A stretch of DNA of 34,141 bases from Nocardia miyunensis NBRC 108239 (GTDB taxonomy: Bacteria > Actinomycetota > Actinomycetes > Mycobacteriales > Mycobacteriaceae): NCBI RefSeq assembly GCF_001613065.1, contig NZ_BDBQ01000124.1, positions 1 through 34,141 on the forward strand, read 5' to 3'. Under the pieces are notes generated by a model. The model had not been told where the DNA came from, did no database searches, and saw only the letters and a list, made by a program, of their open reading frames with translations. Below, piece after piece: positions 17,067 through 24,096 of this stretch. The translations under genes and the position numbers were made by a program. Numbering within the stretch: the stretch's first letter is position 1; each line of letters starts with the position of its first letter.

Positions 17067-17428
17067 CTCGATCGAACTCGAACGGTTACCGCGCAGCCCC
17101 GTCACGATCCGGTCCTCGACGACGCGTGACGGGGGAGTGTCGGACAGTCGATGGGGCAACGTGACCCCCGACCCGAGAGCCGCGGCATCGTCGGCCACCT
17201 CGGCGAAAGGTTTTGTTCACCAAGGAAGTTGGCAACTGCACTCCGACGCCGAGCCGACAGGGCGTGGCATACGGTGATCGGAGATGTCCAGAGGGTCGGG
17301 CAGGTGGGATCGACTGTCCGGTGATCCAGTGATGTTGTGCTGGAATCTGATTAGGTCCACGGCGGCGCGGGCAATCTTCGACCCGCGTGCCGAATGTACT
17401 GCCACGGAAACAGAAAGAAGCTCACTCG
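17067..17428. other. Unassigned spacer before the DUF4189 gene
   Basis: About 360 bases with no recognised gene. A minus-strand open stretch (about 17070-17200, including VTLPHRLSDTPP and VVEDRIVTGLR) looks protein-like but matches no family I can name; it may be another gene remnant. The promoter of the secreted-protein gene must lie at the right side. Confidence 0.35.
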
Positions 17429-17917
17429 ATGAAGTTGACTATCCCCCATGCCATAGCCACCTGTGCAGTGGCCGGATTCGCTGTTGCGGCCGTACAGGCG
17501 GCGCCGGCCCATGCAGATACGGGGCATTGGGGCGCGCTGGCGAAGTCGCCGTTGACCGGTCATACCGCGGCCGCATGGAACGCACCCACCCCGCAAGCCG
17601 CCGACGCCCAGGCACTCGCCCAATGCAACCAGGGCATACCGCCCGGGATCCCCACCGGTTCCGGACACTTCGGTGGACCCGACTGCGAGATCGTGGGAGA
17701 TAAGATCGGCGCCGGTCAGTGCGCCGCGATGGCCCAGGGCGACGGCGCCTCCCGCGAGGATCGCCGCCGTCACGACGAGCTCCATGAGGGCCCCAACTCC
17801 ATCGACGCCGTCTATTCGTGGGCCCAGGCGCCGCAGTTGTCCGTCGCGGTCGTCGAGGCCCTCACCGGGAACACCGGCCGCCAACCGCATATCGTGCAGC
17901 AGTTCTGCCAAACCTGA
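17429..17917 (+). CDS. Secreted DUF4189-domain protein
   Basis: A 162-residue exported protein. Start ATG 17429 follows an AAAGAAG stretch and opens a Sec signal peptide (residues 1-29; cleavage expected after APAHA). The mature protein begins with the DUF4189 signature HWGALAKSPLTGHTAAAWN, then AQALAQCN, with further cysteines in DCEIV, GQCAAMA and at the C-terminus (QFCQT) that probably form disulfides outside the cell. The function of this domain is not established; many copies occur in Nocardia and mycobacteria. The stop is followed immediately by IS1380 copy B (17914 onward), and copy A lies 360 bases upstream, so the gene is bracketed by the two IS ends. Confidence 0.8.
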   Translation: MKLTIPHAIATCAVAGFAVAAVQAAPAHADTGHWGALAKSPLTGHTAAAWNAPTPQAADAQALAQCNQGIPPGIPTGSGHFGGPDCEIVGDKIGAGQCAAMAQGDGASREDRRRHDELHEGPNSIDAVYSWAQAPQLSVAVVEALTGNTGRQPHIVQQFCQT

Positions 17918-18190
17918 GCCCCGATCCACCGAGTGAAATGGCTTGGGTGACTGTGAAATAGGAACGGAGACGCCCTGCGAGCTGCGATGATCTGGGTTGC
18001 GAAGCTCAGTTCACGCGGGTCGAAGGAGCATCTCCGAGGTGAAGTCGGTCATGTCGGTACGGGCGGTGTCTGCCCGGTTCGATGATCGGAATCTGATCGG
18101 GTTCGCCGGGTTGGTGCCGGTGGTGCGGTTGGCGGAGCAGTGCGGGCTGCCGGAATCGACCGCTGACCTCCTGCGTTGGAAATCGGCACC
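17914..18190 (+). repeat. IS1380-family left end (copy B), repeat of copy A
   Basis: Begins at the stop of the DUF4189 gene (GATCCACCGA is shared with 16795-16804) and aligns with copy A through the leader and first ~50 transposase codons. The copies are clearly diverged, so they were acquired or duplicated long ago. Confidence 0.7.
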
Positions 18191-18865
18191 GAACTCAGCA
18201 GGTGCGGTGCCAGTGGCGAAGACACTGGCGCTGGTGTTCGGGATGGTCACCGGTGCCGACACGATCGATGGGATGGACCGGTTGCGCCACGGCGCGATGG
18301 GTAGAGCATTTGTCGGGATCCGGCGCCGTCGACGCTGGGATCGTTTCTGCGGGCGTTCACTCACGGGCATGTGCAGCAGTTGGCGACGGTGTGCCGGAAA
18401 GTGTTGCCCGCGTTGTCCTCTCACACACCGTTGTTGCCGGGCGCGGATGCGATCGCCTACGTTGATGTCGACGACACGATCCGCCACACCTACGGCTACG
18501 CCAAACAAGGCGTAGGAATTGGGTATTCGAAGGTCAAAGGACTGAACGCGCTGATCGCGGTGGTGTCCACGCCGCTCCCGCGGCCGGTGATCGTGGCCGC
18601 GAGACTGCGCCGCGGCGCGACGAATTCAGCGCACAATGCAGGCAGTTTCGTTGCCGAGGCGATCAAGACCGCCCGTTCGGCGGACGCGACGGGAATGGTG
18701 GTGGTGCGGGCGGACTCGGCGTTCCACGCCGAACAGATCGTTGCCGCCGCGCGTGGGTTGAGCACGTATTTCTCGGTCACCGTCCGGATGAACGCCTCGA
18801 TCCGGGCCGCGATCAGCAATATCGACGACAATGCGTGGACCCCGATCAGATACCCGCAGGGCGTT
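18042..18865 (+). pseudogene. IS1380-family transposase, frameshifted and C-terminally truncated (copy B)
   Basis: N-terminal part in one frame (AVSARFDDRNLIGFAGLVPV through GMDRLRHGAMGRAFVGIR). A missing base near 18321-18326 breaks it, where restoring one G would give IRAPSTLGSFLRAFTHGHVQQLATV. The next frame continues through the DDE residues YVDVDDT and RADSAFH and ends around NAWTPIRYP near 18865. The final Glu domain is missing, replaced by a PPOX-gene fragment in the opposite orientation. Non-functional. Confidence 0.75.
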
Positions 18866-18869
18866 GCCC

Positions 18870-19020
18870 CGGCCCCGATGATGATCTACCCGTCCCCGCA
18901 CCACGTGGTTGACCGGCCGCACCGCTGGCAGGGCATCGCGGGTGTAGAGGACTCTGCCCAGCCGCACCCCGCCCAGCAATGTCAGGCACTCGTTCGAATC
19001 CAACGCGATCAGCCCGGATT
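18870..19020 (-). pseudogene. PPOX-type (pyridoxamine-phosphate-oxidase-like) flavin protein fragment
   Basis: The minus strand encodes an N-terminal stretch typical of small PPOX-fold flavin proteins: ALDSNECLTLLGGVRLGRVL, YTRDALPAVRPVNHVV, then a frame slip where the DGEIIIRAG-like strand should be. The rest is cut off at the IS1380 remnant. It probably represents the host gene interrupted when the mobile region grew. Confidence 0.6.
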
Positions 19021-19313
19021 CCGAAGGGCAGGTGCGACGCTACGGTGGATCGGAGGCATTTGGCATCACCGTGCCAGTCACCCCTGCCCGTTAAGGGGAA
19101 ACCAGGGCAAGCGCTCAACCGGTCCGAGATGTACTGCCGACGAGACAAGTTTCACCCAACCGGCAGCGTTCGGGGCCCAGGTTATCGAGAAGGCCATCCC
19201 CTGCGACAGCGCCGTGACGACGTCCCAGCGCCGCGTTCCGGTGCGGGTCCCACGGCGGCGACCGACGATTTTGTCCGTTCCGTCCAGGTTTGCGTAAGAC
19301 CCCGGTCACAGGT

Positions 19314-19339
19314 GTCTCATTTTGAGATATGCGTCACAG
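19314..19339 (-). promoter_or_regulatory. Activator site 1 upstream of the mimR-like gene
   Basis: On the minus strand this reads CTGTGAC-GCAT-ATCTCA-AAA-TGAGAC, the same 26-bp layout as sites 21288-21313 and 33026-33051. It lies 47 bases before the regulator start and points away from it, consistent with autoregulation or with a lost divergent target. A second GTCACAGG copy lies just upstream at about 19305-19312. Confidence 0.7.
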
Positions 19340-19386
19340 GATGTTCGAGTAGCGTGAGTGTCGCGAGGATGAAGCCGAGGTTACAG

Positions 19387-21147
19387 ATGATGAGCAACGT
19401 GGACACCAGCACGCGCCTGCTGCAAGCAAGGGACGATTTTCTGACCTCGGGTTCCGTCGACGATGCATTGGTCTCCGGTACTGTCCGCGATTCCTGGCAA
19501 CGCTCGCGGGAGCTTCGCGTGCATCCTGATCGGGTGGACCTGCCGTTTGTGCGGGAACCGGACCTCGATTCCCCGTTGGTCATCGCGGCGGCGCCGATCG
19601 TGCACCAACTGGGCGACGATCTGGCGGCCCAATCAGTCAGCATCATTCTCACATCGGCGGACGGATTAGTCCTGGACCGCGCCGCTCCCGATGCCGCTAT
19701 CCGCGCCACCCTCGACGAAGTGCAATTGGCGTGCGGATATAGCTACGCCGAGAAGTTCGTCGGCACCAATGGAATCGGCACCACGGCCGAAACCGGGCGT
19801 GCCACCTTCATCCAGGGCGGGGAGCACTATCTCGGCACCCTCGGACGGCTTGCCTGCGCCGGCGCTCCCATCCGAGACCCGCTCTCGGGCCGCGTCGCCG
19901 GGATTCTCGATCTCACGTGCTGGGCACGGAAATCCGATCCGCTGCTGGTCGCCCTTGCCAAGACCGCCGGTGCCCAGATCGAGGATCGTCTGCGCGCACA
20001 GGCCACCGAAAGCGAAGCCGCCCTGCTGGAAACGTATCTGCGGCAGTGCCGTCGCTATCCCACCGGTGTACTCGCCGTCGGCGAGGACATCGTGCTGATG
20101 AACCCCTACCTGCGGCAAGCTCTGGACGCGCTCGATCAGCACGCGCTGCTCGGGCACGCCGCCGACCTTCAGCGCTCGCTGTCTTCCACGGCCGGTGCCG
20201 TACTGCCCAGTGGATACTTCGCCAAAGTGACAGTCGCCGAACGACTTACCTCCCGCAGTGGCCGCACGCACATCGTGGCCCACGTCGCATTGACCGACAG
20301 CGCCGCCAGCAGTATGCGGCTCGTGAACCATCCTCCGCCGGTGCCCGGACTCGCGGGAAGCAGTAGTTCGTGGCGCAGAAGCTGCCGGCAGGTCGAACGA
20401 TGTTGTATTGATCGGAACTGGGTAGTACTCGACGGGGAGTCCGGGTCGGGCCGTGCCAAGCTGGCTGAAATGGTTGCCCACCATATTCACCCGGAACGGA
20501 CGATTCGCATACTGCGTCTGGACCGATGCCGCGACATCGAGGAAGCTCTCATCGCCCTCGAGACCGAGATCGCCAAGGATGACTTCGATATCGTTCTCAC
20601 CAATATCGACGAATTGCCCGAGGACCTCATTGAGCCGGTGTCCACCGTGCTGCAATCTTGCGCGGGCCGTGGTTGGATTGCCGCCACGATGACCTCCGCC
20701 GATCCGTCCCCTGCGGCGGAGGCCCAGCTACTGCCGCTGTTCATGCACACTGTCCCCGTTCCTGCCCTGCGGCATCACATCGAGGATCTCGATGATCTGG
20801 TGCTGTCTCTGCTCCGGGAACTCACCAGGGGCGCGGACGTCAGGATGTCCCCCGCCGCGCTTCGGCAGCTCGCGAAACTGTCATGGCCCGGAAATATCGC
20901 CCAACTCCGCCGAACGCTCGCCGACACGCTCACCCGTCAACGCTCCGGCGTCATCACACCCGACAAGCTCCCACCCGAATGCCATTCGCTGATCCGGCGC
21001 ACCCTCACCCCCATGGAAGCACTGGAGCGTGATGCGATCGTGCGCAGCCTCCACGACCACAACGGTGACAAGCAGGCCGCAGCCGCCGATCTCGGTATCT
21101 CCCGCGCCACGATGTATCGCAAGATCAGGCAGTTCGGCATCACGTAG
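19387..21147 (+). CDS. mimR: MimR/AcoR-like enhancer-binding-type regulator of the alkane monooxygenase operon
   Basis: 586 residues with ATG 19387 as start (GAGG at 19377-19380; ATG 19390 is equally possible; upstream in-frame codons run into mobile-element remnants). Order: N-terminal SWQRSR motif (36-41), GAF-like sensor (about 65-205, including KFVGTNGIGT), a reduced AAA-type region (350-470), the WPGN segment (500-503) and a Fis-type HTH (about 550-586, AAAADLGISRATMYRKI). The AAA part keeps a Walker-A-like GESGSGRAK but lacks the GAFTGA loop that contacts sigma54 and has a weak Walker B, as expected in actinobacteria, which lack sigma54. Three copies of one 26-bp site near it and prmA are its likely targets. 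Confidence 0.88.
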   Translation: MMSNVDTSTRLLQARDDFLTSGSVDDALVSGTVRDSWQRSRELRVHPDRVDLPFVREPDLDSPLVIAAAPIVHQLGDDLAAQSVSIILTSADGLVLDRAAPDAAIRATLDEVQLACGYSYAEKFVGTNGIGTTAETGRATFIQGGEHYLGTLGRLACAGAPIRDPLSGRVAGILDLTCWARKSDPLLVALAKTAGAQIEDRLRAQATESEAALLETYLRQCRRYPTGVLAVGEDIVLMNPYLRQALDALDQHALLGHAADLQRSLSSTAGAVLPSGYFAKVTVAERLTSRSGRTHIVAHVALTDSAASSMRLVNHPPPVPGLAGSSSSWRRSCRQVERCCIDRNWVVLDGESGSGRAKLAEMVAHHIHPERTIRILRLDRCRDIEEALIALETEIAKDDFDIVLTNIDELPEDLIEPVSTVLQSCAGRGWIAATMTSADPSPAAEAQLLPLFMHTVPVPALRHHIEDLDDLVLSLLRELTRGADVRMSPAALRQLAKLSWPGNIAQLRRTLADTLTRQRSGVITPDKLPPECHSLIRRTLTPMEALERDAIVRSLHDHNGDKQAAAADLGISRATMYRKIRQFGIT

Positions 21148-21152
21148 TTTCC

Positions 21153-21171
21153 GGGGCGCCGACAGCGCCCC
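21153..21171 (+). terminator. Terminator hairpin of the regulator gene
   Basis: Perfect 7-bp GC stem (GGGGCGC at 21153-21159, GCGCCCC at 21165-21171) with a 5-base loop, starting 6 bases after the regulator stop codon. No T-run, as is common in actinobacteria. Confidence 0.65.
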
Positions 21172-21287
21172 CATACCTCCGCGATTCGGTCGCGCCTTCG
21201 CGGCGCGGCCGCGCGTCGAAGGCAGCAGATATGGCTCCCGGGCACGTCCAGACGGGTCCGAGACTCCAGCGCAACCCCCATACATCT

Positions 21288-21313
21288 CTGTGACGCACAT
21301 CTCACATTGAGAC
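21288..21313 (+). promoter_or_regulatory. Activator site 2, upstream of the short-ORF operon
   Basis: Reads CTGTGAC-GCAC-ATCTCA-CAT-TGAGAC on the plus strand, identical in layout and direction to site 3 before prmA. The gap from site to first start codon is 88 bases here and 86 bases at prmA. A GTCACAG half-site in inverse orientation follows at 21326-21332. Confidence 0.75.
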
Positions 21314-21440
21314 GCCAGAGGCTAGGTCACAGCATTCGATGAATTCAGCGAACATCGCGCACTCAGCGAATCGGCCGGCTGTGGACCCAAAGGAGGTGCA
21401 CATGACCAGGCGCAGCACGACGAACGCGCAGGCGCAGGCG
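21314..21440 (+). other. Diverged duplicate of the prmA leader and first codons
   Basis: The segment after activator site 2 aligns with the prmA upstream region. GATGA occurs at the same offset; CGGCCGGCT and GGAGG-Y-GCAC before the start codon are shared (21371-21401 against 32970-32941 on the minus strand). The encoded MTRRSTTNAQAQ resembles PrmA MSRQSLTKAHAK at 6 of 12 positions with several identical codons. Similarity ends after about twelve codons. It looks like the remains of a regulator-prmA junction. Confidence 0.6.
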
Positions 21441-21635
21441 CAGATAGTCATCCGACCGCGGCGCTGCGGACATTGTACGGGCCGGGCGTGCGCCCCGCCC
21501 ACCACCGCTCGAGGACACTCATTAGTCCCCAGAAACGGGGGCAACGTAATTCCACGGCGATACACAATGCTCGTTCATCCTCGACCCGGCCGCTGTACGC
21601 GCGTGTCCCGCAATCGAACACGACCGGAGGCATGA
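21402..21635 (+). CDS. Short ORF 1 with prmA-like start (possible leader or pseudogene product)
   Basis: 77 codons from ATG 21402, preceded by the very strong ribosome site AAAGGAGGTG (about 21389-21398). The first dozen residues resemble PrmA; the remainder (RPRRCGHCTGRACAPP onward) is basic, has a Cys-x-x-Cys cluster and matches no family I recognise. Its stop overlaps the next ORF as ATGA. Either a genuine small protein or the decayed 5' end of a lost hydroxylase gene that still drives translation into the next ORF. Activator site 2 lies 88 bases upstream, so expression together with the prm operon is expected. Confidence 0.45.
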   Translation: MTRRSTTNAQAQAQIVIRPRRCGHCTGRACAPPTTARGHSLVPRNGGNVIPRRYTMLVHPRPGRCTRVSRNRTRPEA

Positions 21636-21856
21636 ACTACGACGTGACCTGGGTTCGGTCCTCGTTGAGCCAGTCGAACTCCCTGCGATCCACTCGATCG
21701 GTGGATGTAGACGCGGGCTCGACGATCGAATTCGCCATCCGCTGGGCACCTTTCGGCGGGGCAGGCCACGGTGACCTGCTTATTGCATTCGGTGTCGGCC
21801 GTCGGCGATTCGTGGAGATGCTCCACGAAGGTCCTGCGGGTTCGCCGAACCGATGA
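21632..21856 (+). CDS. Short ORF 2, DUF3263-like small protein
   Basis: 74 codons starting at ATG 21632, overlapping the previous stop (ATGA); a GGAGG lies almost against the start, so translation is probably by coupling. The C-terminal half (EFAIRWAPFGGAGHGDLLIA, then FGVGRRRFVEML) resembles the compact helical DUF3263-type proteins of actinobacteria, in which an aromatic-rich helix is followed by a helix-turn-helix-like segment ending in R-x-x-x-x-L. DNA binding is possible but not shown. Medium-low confidence that it is expressed; the reading is more protein-like than ORFs 1 and 3. Confidence 0.5.
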   Translation: MNYDVTWVRSSLSQSNSLRSTRSVDVDAGSTIEFAIRWAPFGGAGHGDLLIAFGVGRRRFVEMLHEGPAGSPNR

Positions 21857-21868
21857 CAAGGAGGTGCG

Positions 21869-22066
21869 ATGGACAAAGAGCGCTCTGCTGACAATGTTGG
21901 TGCCGGTATGGCGGATCGACGCCGCCACACCGCAGCCGACACGGGTCTTGCACTGACAGCTGGCAAGAAACGCAGTTGGCGGCGTGCGATGATGTGCACG
22001 TGCGGATTTGGCTCAGAGCGACCGCCTTCGACTACCGGACCAGCCCGATCGGCGCGTACAATCTGA
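21869..22066 (+). CDS. Short ORF 3, unknown
   Basis: 65 codons from ATG 21869 behind an excellent ribosome site AAGGAGGT (21858-21865), 12 bases after ORF 2. The peptide is basic (MDKERSADNV, KKRSWRRAMMCTCG) with no recognised domain, and ends in low-complexity Pro/Ser/Thr. An overlapping frame from about 21976 to 22179 (VRIWLRATAFDYR, IRDWQLNRWCAIELVQHAL) looks more protein-like, so a frameshift may have cut an originally longer protein. The strong ribosome site is the main argument for a gene here. Confidence 0.4.
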   Translation: MDKERSADNVGAGMADRRRHTAADTGLALTAGKKRSWRRAMMCTCGFGSERPPSTTGPARSARTI

Positions 22067-22338
22067 TTCGCGATTGGCAGCTGAACCGTTGGTGCGCAAT
22101 CGAATTGGTACAGCACGCCCTCGATGAATGCCTTCCCTGGTGCCGCCTGCCGAACGAACGTCTGTTTCTGGGACCGTGATCGATCTTTCGGGTGAAAGCG
22201 CAAGACGCTCTCGCTATACCGGCAACGGCGCCGGTGGTAGTTCACAACGAAGTGGACCCGGAACCTTCACCACGACCCGTCACCTGGGCATATCCCAACC
22301 ACAACAAGCCGCAGTTCGACTCGCGAAAGCCGATCGAC
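22067..22338. other. Convergent spacer between short-ORF operon and FAD-oxidase gene
   Basis: No intact gene seen. It contains the frame noted under ORF 3 (to 22179) and a small inverted repeat (ACCGGC at 22218-22223, GCCGGT at 22230-22235) that may serve as a weak bidirectional terminator between the converging units. Confidence 0.4.
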
Positions 22339-23721
22339 TCAAAAGGCACGCCCCGGATTCAAGATTCCAGCAGGGTCGAAGACGGCTTTGAGCTGACTCA
22401 TCAGTTCTGCCTGCACAGGCCCGACCATGGATTCCAGATAGGGACGCTTGAGATCTCCGACGCCGTGCTCGCCGGTTATCGACCCGCCGAGCGCTAGACA
22501 GTCCTGGATCATCTCCTCGAACGCAAGTGAAGCTCGCTCCACGGCAACGGGATCGGCAGCGTCGAACACGATCGTAGGGTGCAGATTCCCATCGGCTGCG
22601 TGTCCGAACGTACCGATGGTCAGGTGGTGACGCTCGGCGATCCCCCGGATGGCATCGAGCATTTCGTGCAACCGCGGCACCGGTACCGCAAGATCATCGA
22701 GCAGTGTGCTGCCGCGGCGTTCGAGGGCCGGCAGCGCCAGACTTCGAGCCTGCATGAGCGCGGCGCTCTCGGTCGCGTCAGCACTCATGTAGACCTCGGT
22801 GGCCGCCGCGGCTCGGCACTCCTGGGCGCACCGCTCGGCTTCCGCCGCGGCGGACTCACCGTCACATTGGATCATCAGCAGGGCTGCGGCCGTCTCGTCC
22901 AAGCCCATCCGGGTCATCGCGTTGACCGCGGAAAGTGTTGTATGGTCCATGAATTCACACAGGCTGGGATCAGCCACCGCTCGGACGGACAGCACCGCGT
23001 CCACGGCCTGATCCGAGGCGCCGAAGGATGCCACAACCGTGGCGGTCTGCGGGCCCCGGGTACGCAGCCGCATCGTCGCTTCCACGATGACCGCCAGAGT
23101 TCCTTCGGACCCGACCAACAGCTGGGTCAGGTTGTATCCGGCGACATTCTTGCGGGTTTCGGCCCCGGTGTGGATTATCCGGCCGTCCGCGAGCACGGCT
23201 TTGATCCGTGCGGCATGGTCTCCGGTGACACCGTACTTCGCGCAGCACGGGCCGCCGGCGTTGGTCGCCAGATTTCCGCCGATCGTCGACATGGCCCGGC
23301 TTCCAGGATCGGGTACGTACCAGAGTCCTCGTTCAGCCGCGGCGGATGCGAGATCGCCGTTGACGACCCCGCATTCGACAGTGGCGGTCCGTGCTCGTCC
23401 ATCGATCTCGATGATCCGGTTCATCTGCTCGGTGCTGAGCACGATGCAGCCATCGATCGCGTTGGCGCCACCGGCGAGACCGGTTCCAGCGCCCCTGGTC
23501 ACGACCGGAACGCGATATCGATGCGCGATCCGCAGTGTCGTGACCACATGATCGACACTCCGGGCGCGGACCACCACCGTCGGGCGGCCCGCCGGTGAGA
23601 GTAACGACTGGTCGCGGGTATACCCGATCATGATGTCGCCGTCGGTGACGACGAGATCACCGAGCGATGCCGTCAATTCCGCGACAAGACCGGTCATCGC
23701 AACGGTCGTCCCCATCTTCAT
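22339..23721 (-). CDS. FAD-linked oxidase, GlcD/D-lactate dehydrogenase type
   Basis: About 460 residues with the start at ATG 23721 (GGAAACGGT just upstream); an in-frame ATG at 23787 would overlap the preceding gene by 37 bases. It has an N-terminal FAD-binding PCMH domain (VVTRGAGTGLAGGAN; PDPGSRAMSTIGGNLATNAGG; GYNLTQLLVGSEGTL) and a C-terminal FAD-oxidase domain with FGHAADGNLHP and GSITGEHGVG, where metal- and substrate-binding histidines sit. The family oxidises 2-hydroxy acids such as D-lactate, glycolate or 2-hydroxyglutarate. As the last gene of the operon it may oxidise a hydroxy acid formed during propane or propanol breakdown; this is inference. Confidence 0.88.
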   Translation of the reverse strand: MKMGTTVAMTGLVAELTASLGDLVVTDGDIMIGYTRDQSLLSPAGRPTVVVRARSVDHVVTTLRIAHRYRVPVVTRGAGTGLAGGANAIDGCIVLSTEQMNRIIEIDGRARTATVECGVVNGDLASAAAERGLWYVPDPGSRAMSTIGGNLATNAGGPCCAKYGVTGDHAARIKAVLADGRIIHTGAETRKNVAGYNLTQLLVGSEGTLAVIVEATMRLRTRGPQTATVVASFGASDQAVDAVLSVRAVADPSLCEFMDHTTLSAVNAMTRMGLDETAAALLMIQCDGESAAAEAERCAQECRAAAATEVYMSADATESAALMQARSLALPALERRGSTLLDDLAVPVPRLHEMLDAIRGIAERHHLTIGTFGHAADGNLHPTIVFDAADPVAVERASLAFEEMIQDCLALGGSITGEHGVGDLKRPYLESMVGPVQAELMSQLKAVFDPAGILNPGRAF

Positions 23722-23750
23722 ACCGTTTCCGATCAGCCGAAGGTCCGGCG

Positions 23751-24080
23751 CTACGGCGTGATCTCCAACTCCCCCATCCGCGACCACTCGGCCACACCGG
23801 GGAGTTCCGTATTGATAATGCGGGGAGTCTCATACAGCGCTGGGCGCATCACTTCCAAACCCTTACGGAAATGCTCTGCGTTGACGTGCTCGGAACCGGC
23901 CTGGCCATCCTGAAACGCCTCCACCAGGACGTACTCCGCAGGATCCTCCGTACTGCGGCTCCAGTCGAACCAGAGGTTGCCCGGCTCGGACCGAGTCCCT
24001 TCGGTGTATTCACGAGTGAGCAGCGGCCAGCTGTCCTGGAACTCTTCCCGGACCTTGAACTTCACCACGATGAAAATCAT
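23751..24080 (-). CDS. Antibiotic-biosynthesis-monooxygenase (ABM) domain protein
   Basis: A 109-residue dimeric alpha-beta-barrel (ABM/YgiN-like) protein starting at ATG 24080 (AGGAACA upstream), 16 bases after the chaperonin gene and 29 before the FAD-oxidase start. Readable family features: MIFIVVKFKVREEFQDSW, TREYTEGTRSEPGNLWFDWSRS (turn and first catalytic strand), EYVLVEAFQDGQAGSEHVNA with the conserved His, and HFRKGLEVM. ABM proteins include quinol monooxygenases and detoxification enzymes that act without metal or cofactor. Role in alkane metabolism unknown; it may handle a reactive by-product. Confidence 0.82.
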   Translation of the reverse strand: MIFIVVKFKVREEFQDSWPLLTREYTEGTRSEPGNLWFDWSRSTEDPAEYVLVEAFQDGQAGSEHVNAEHFRKGLEVMRPALYETPRIINTELPGVAEWSRMGELEITP

Positions 24081-24096
24081 GCTCGCGTGTTCCTGT

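Noticed and set aside
8212..19020. CRISPR array or integron cassette array
   Set aside because: No regularly spaced identical repeats and no attC-like series; the repeats seen are IS ends, operators and isolated hairpins.
18979..19386. N-terminal extension of the MimR-like regulator to 722 residues
   Set aside because: The added part reads antisense through a PPOX remnant and activator site 1; a ribosome site precedes ATG 19387/19390.
21637..22245. 202-residue minus-strand ORF opposite the short-ORF operon
   Set aside because: Arg/Ser/Pro-rich with no motif or ribosome site; the plus-strand short ORFs have strong ribosome sites and coupling.
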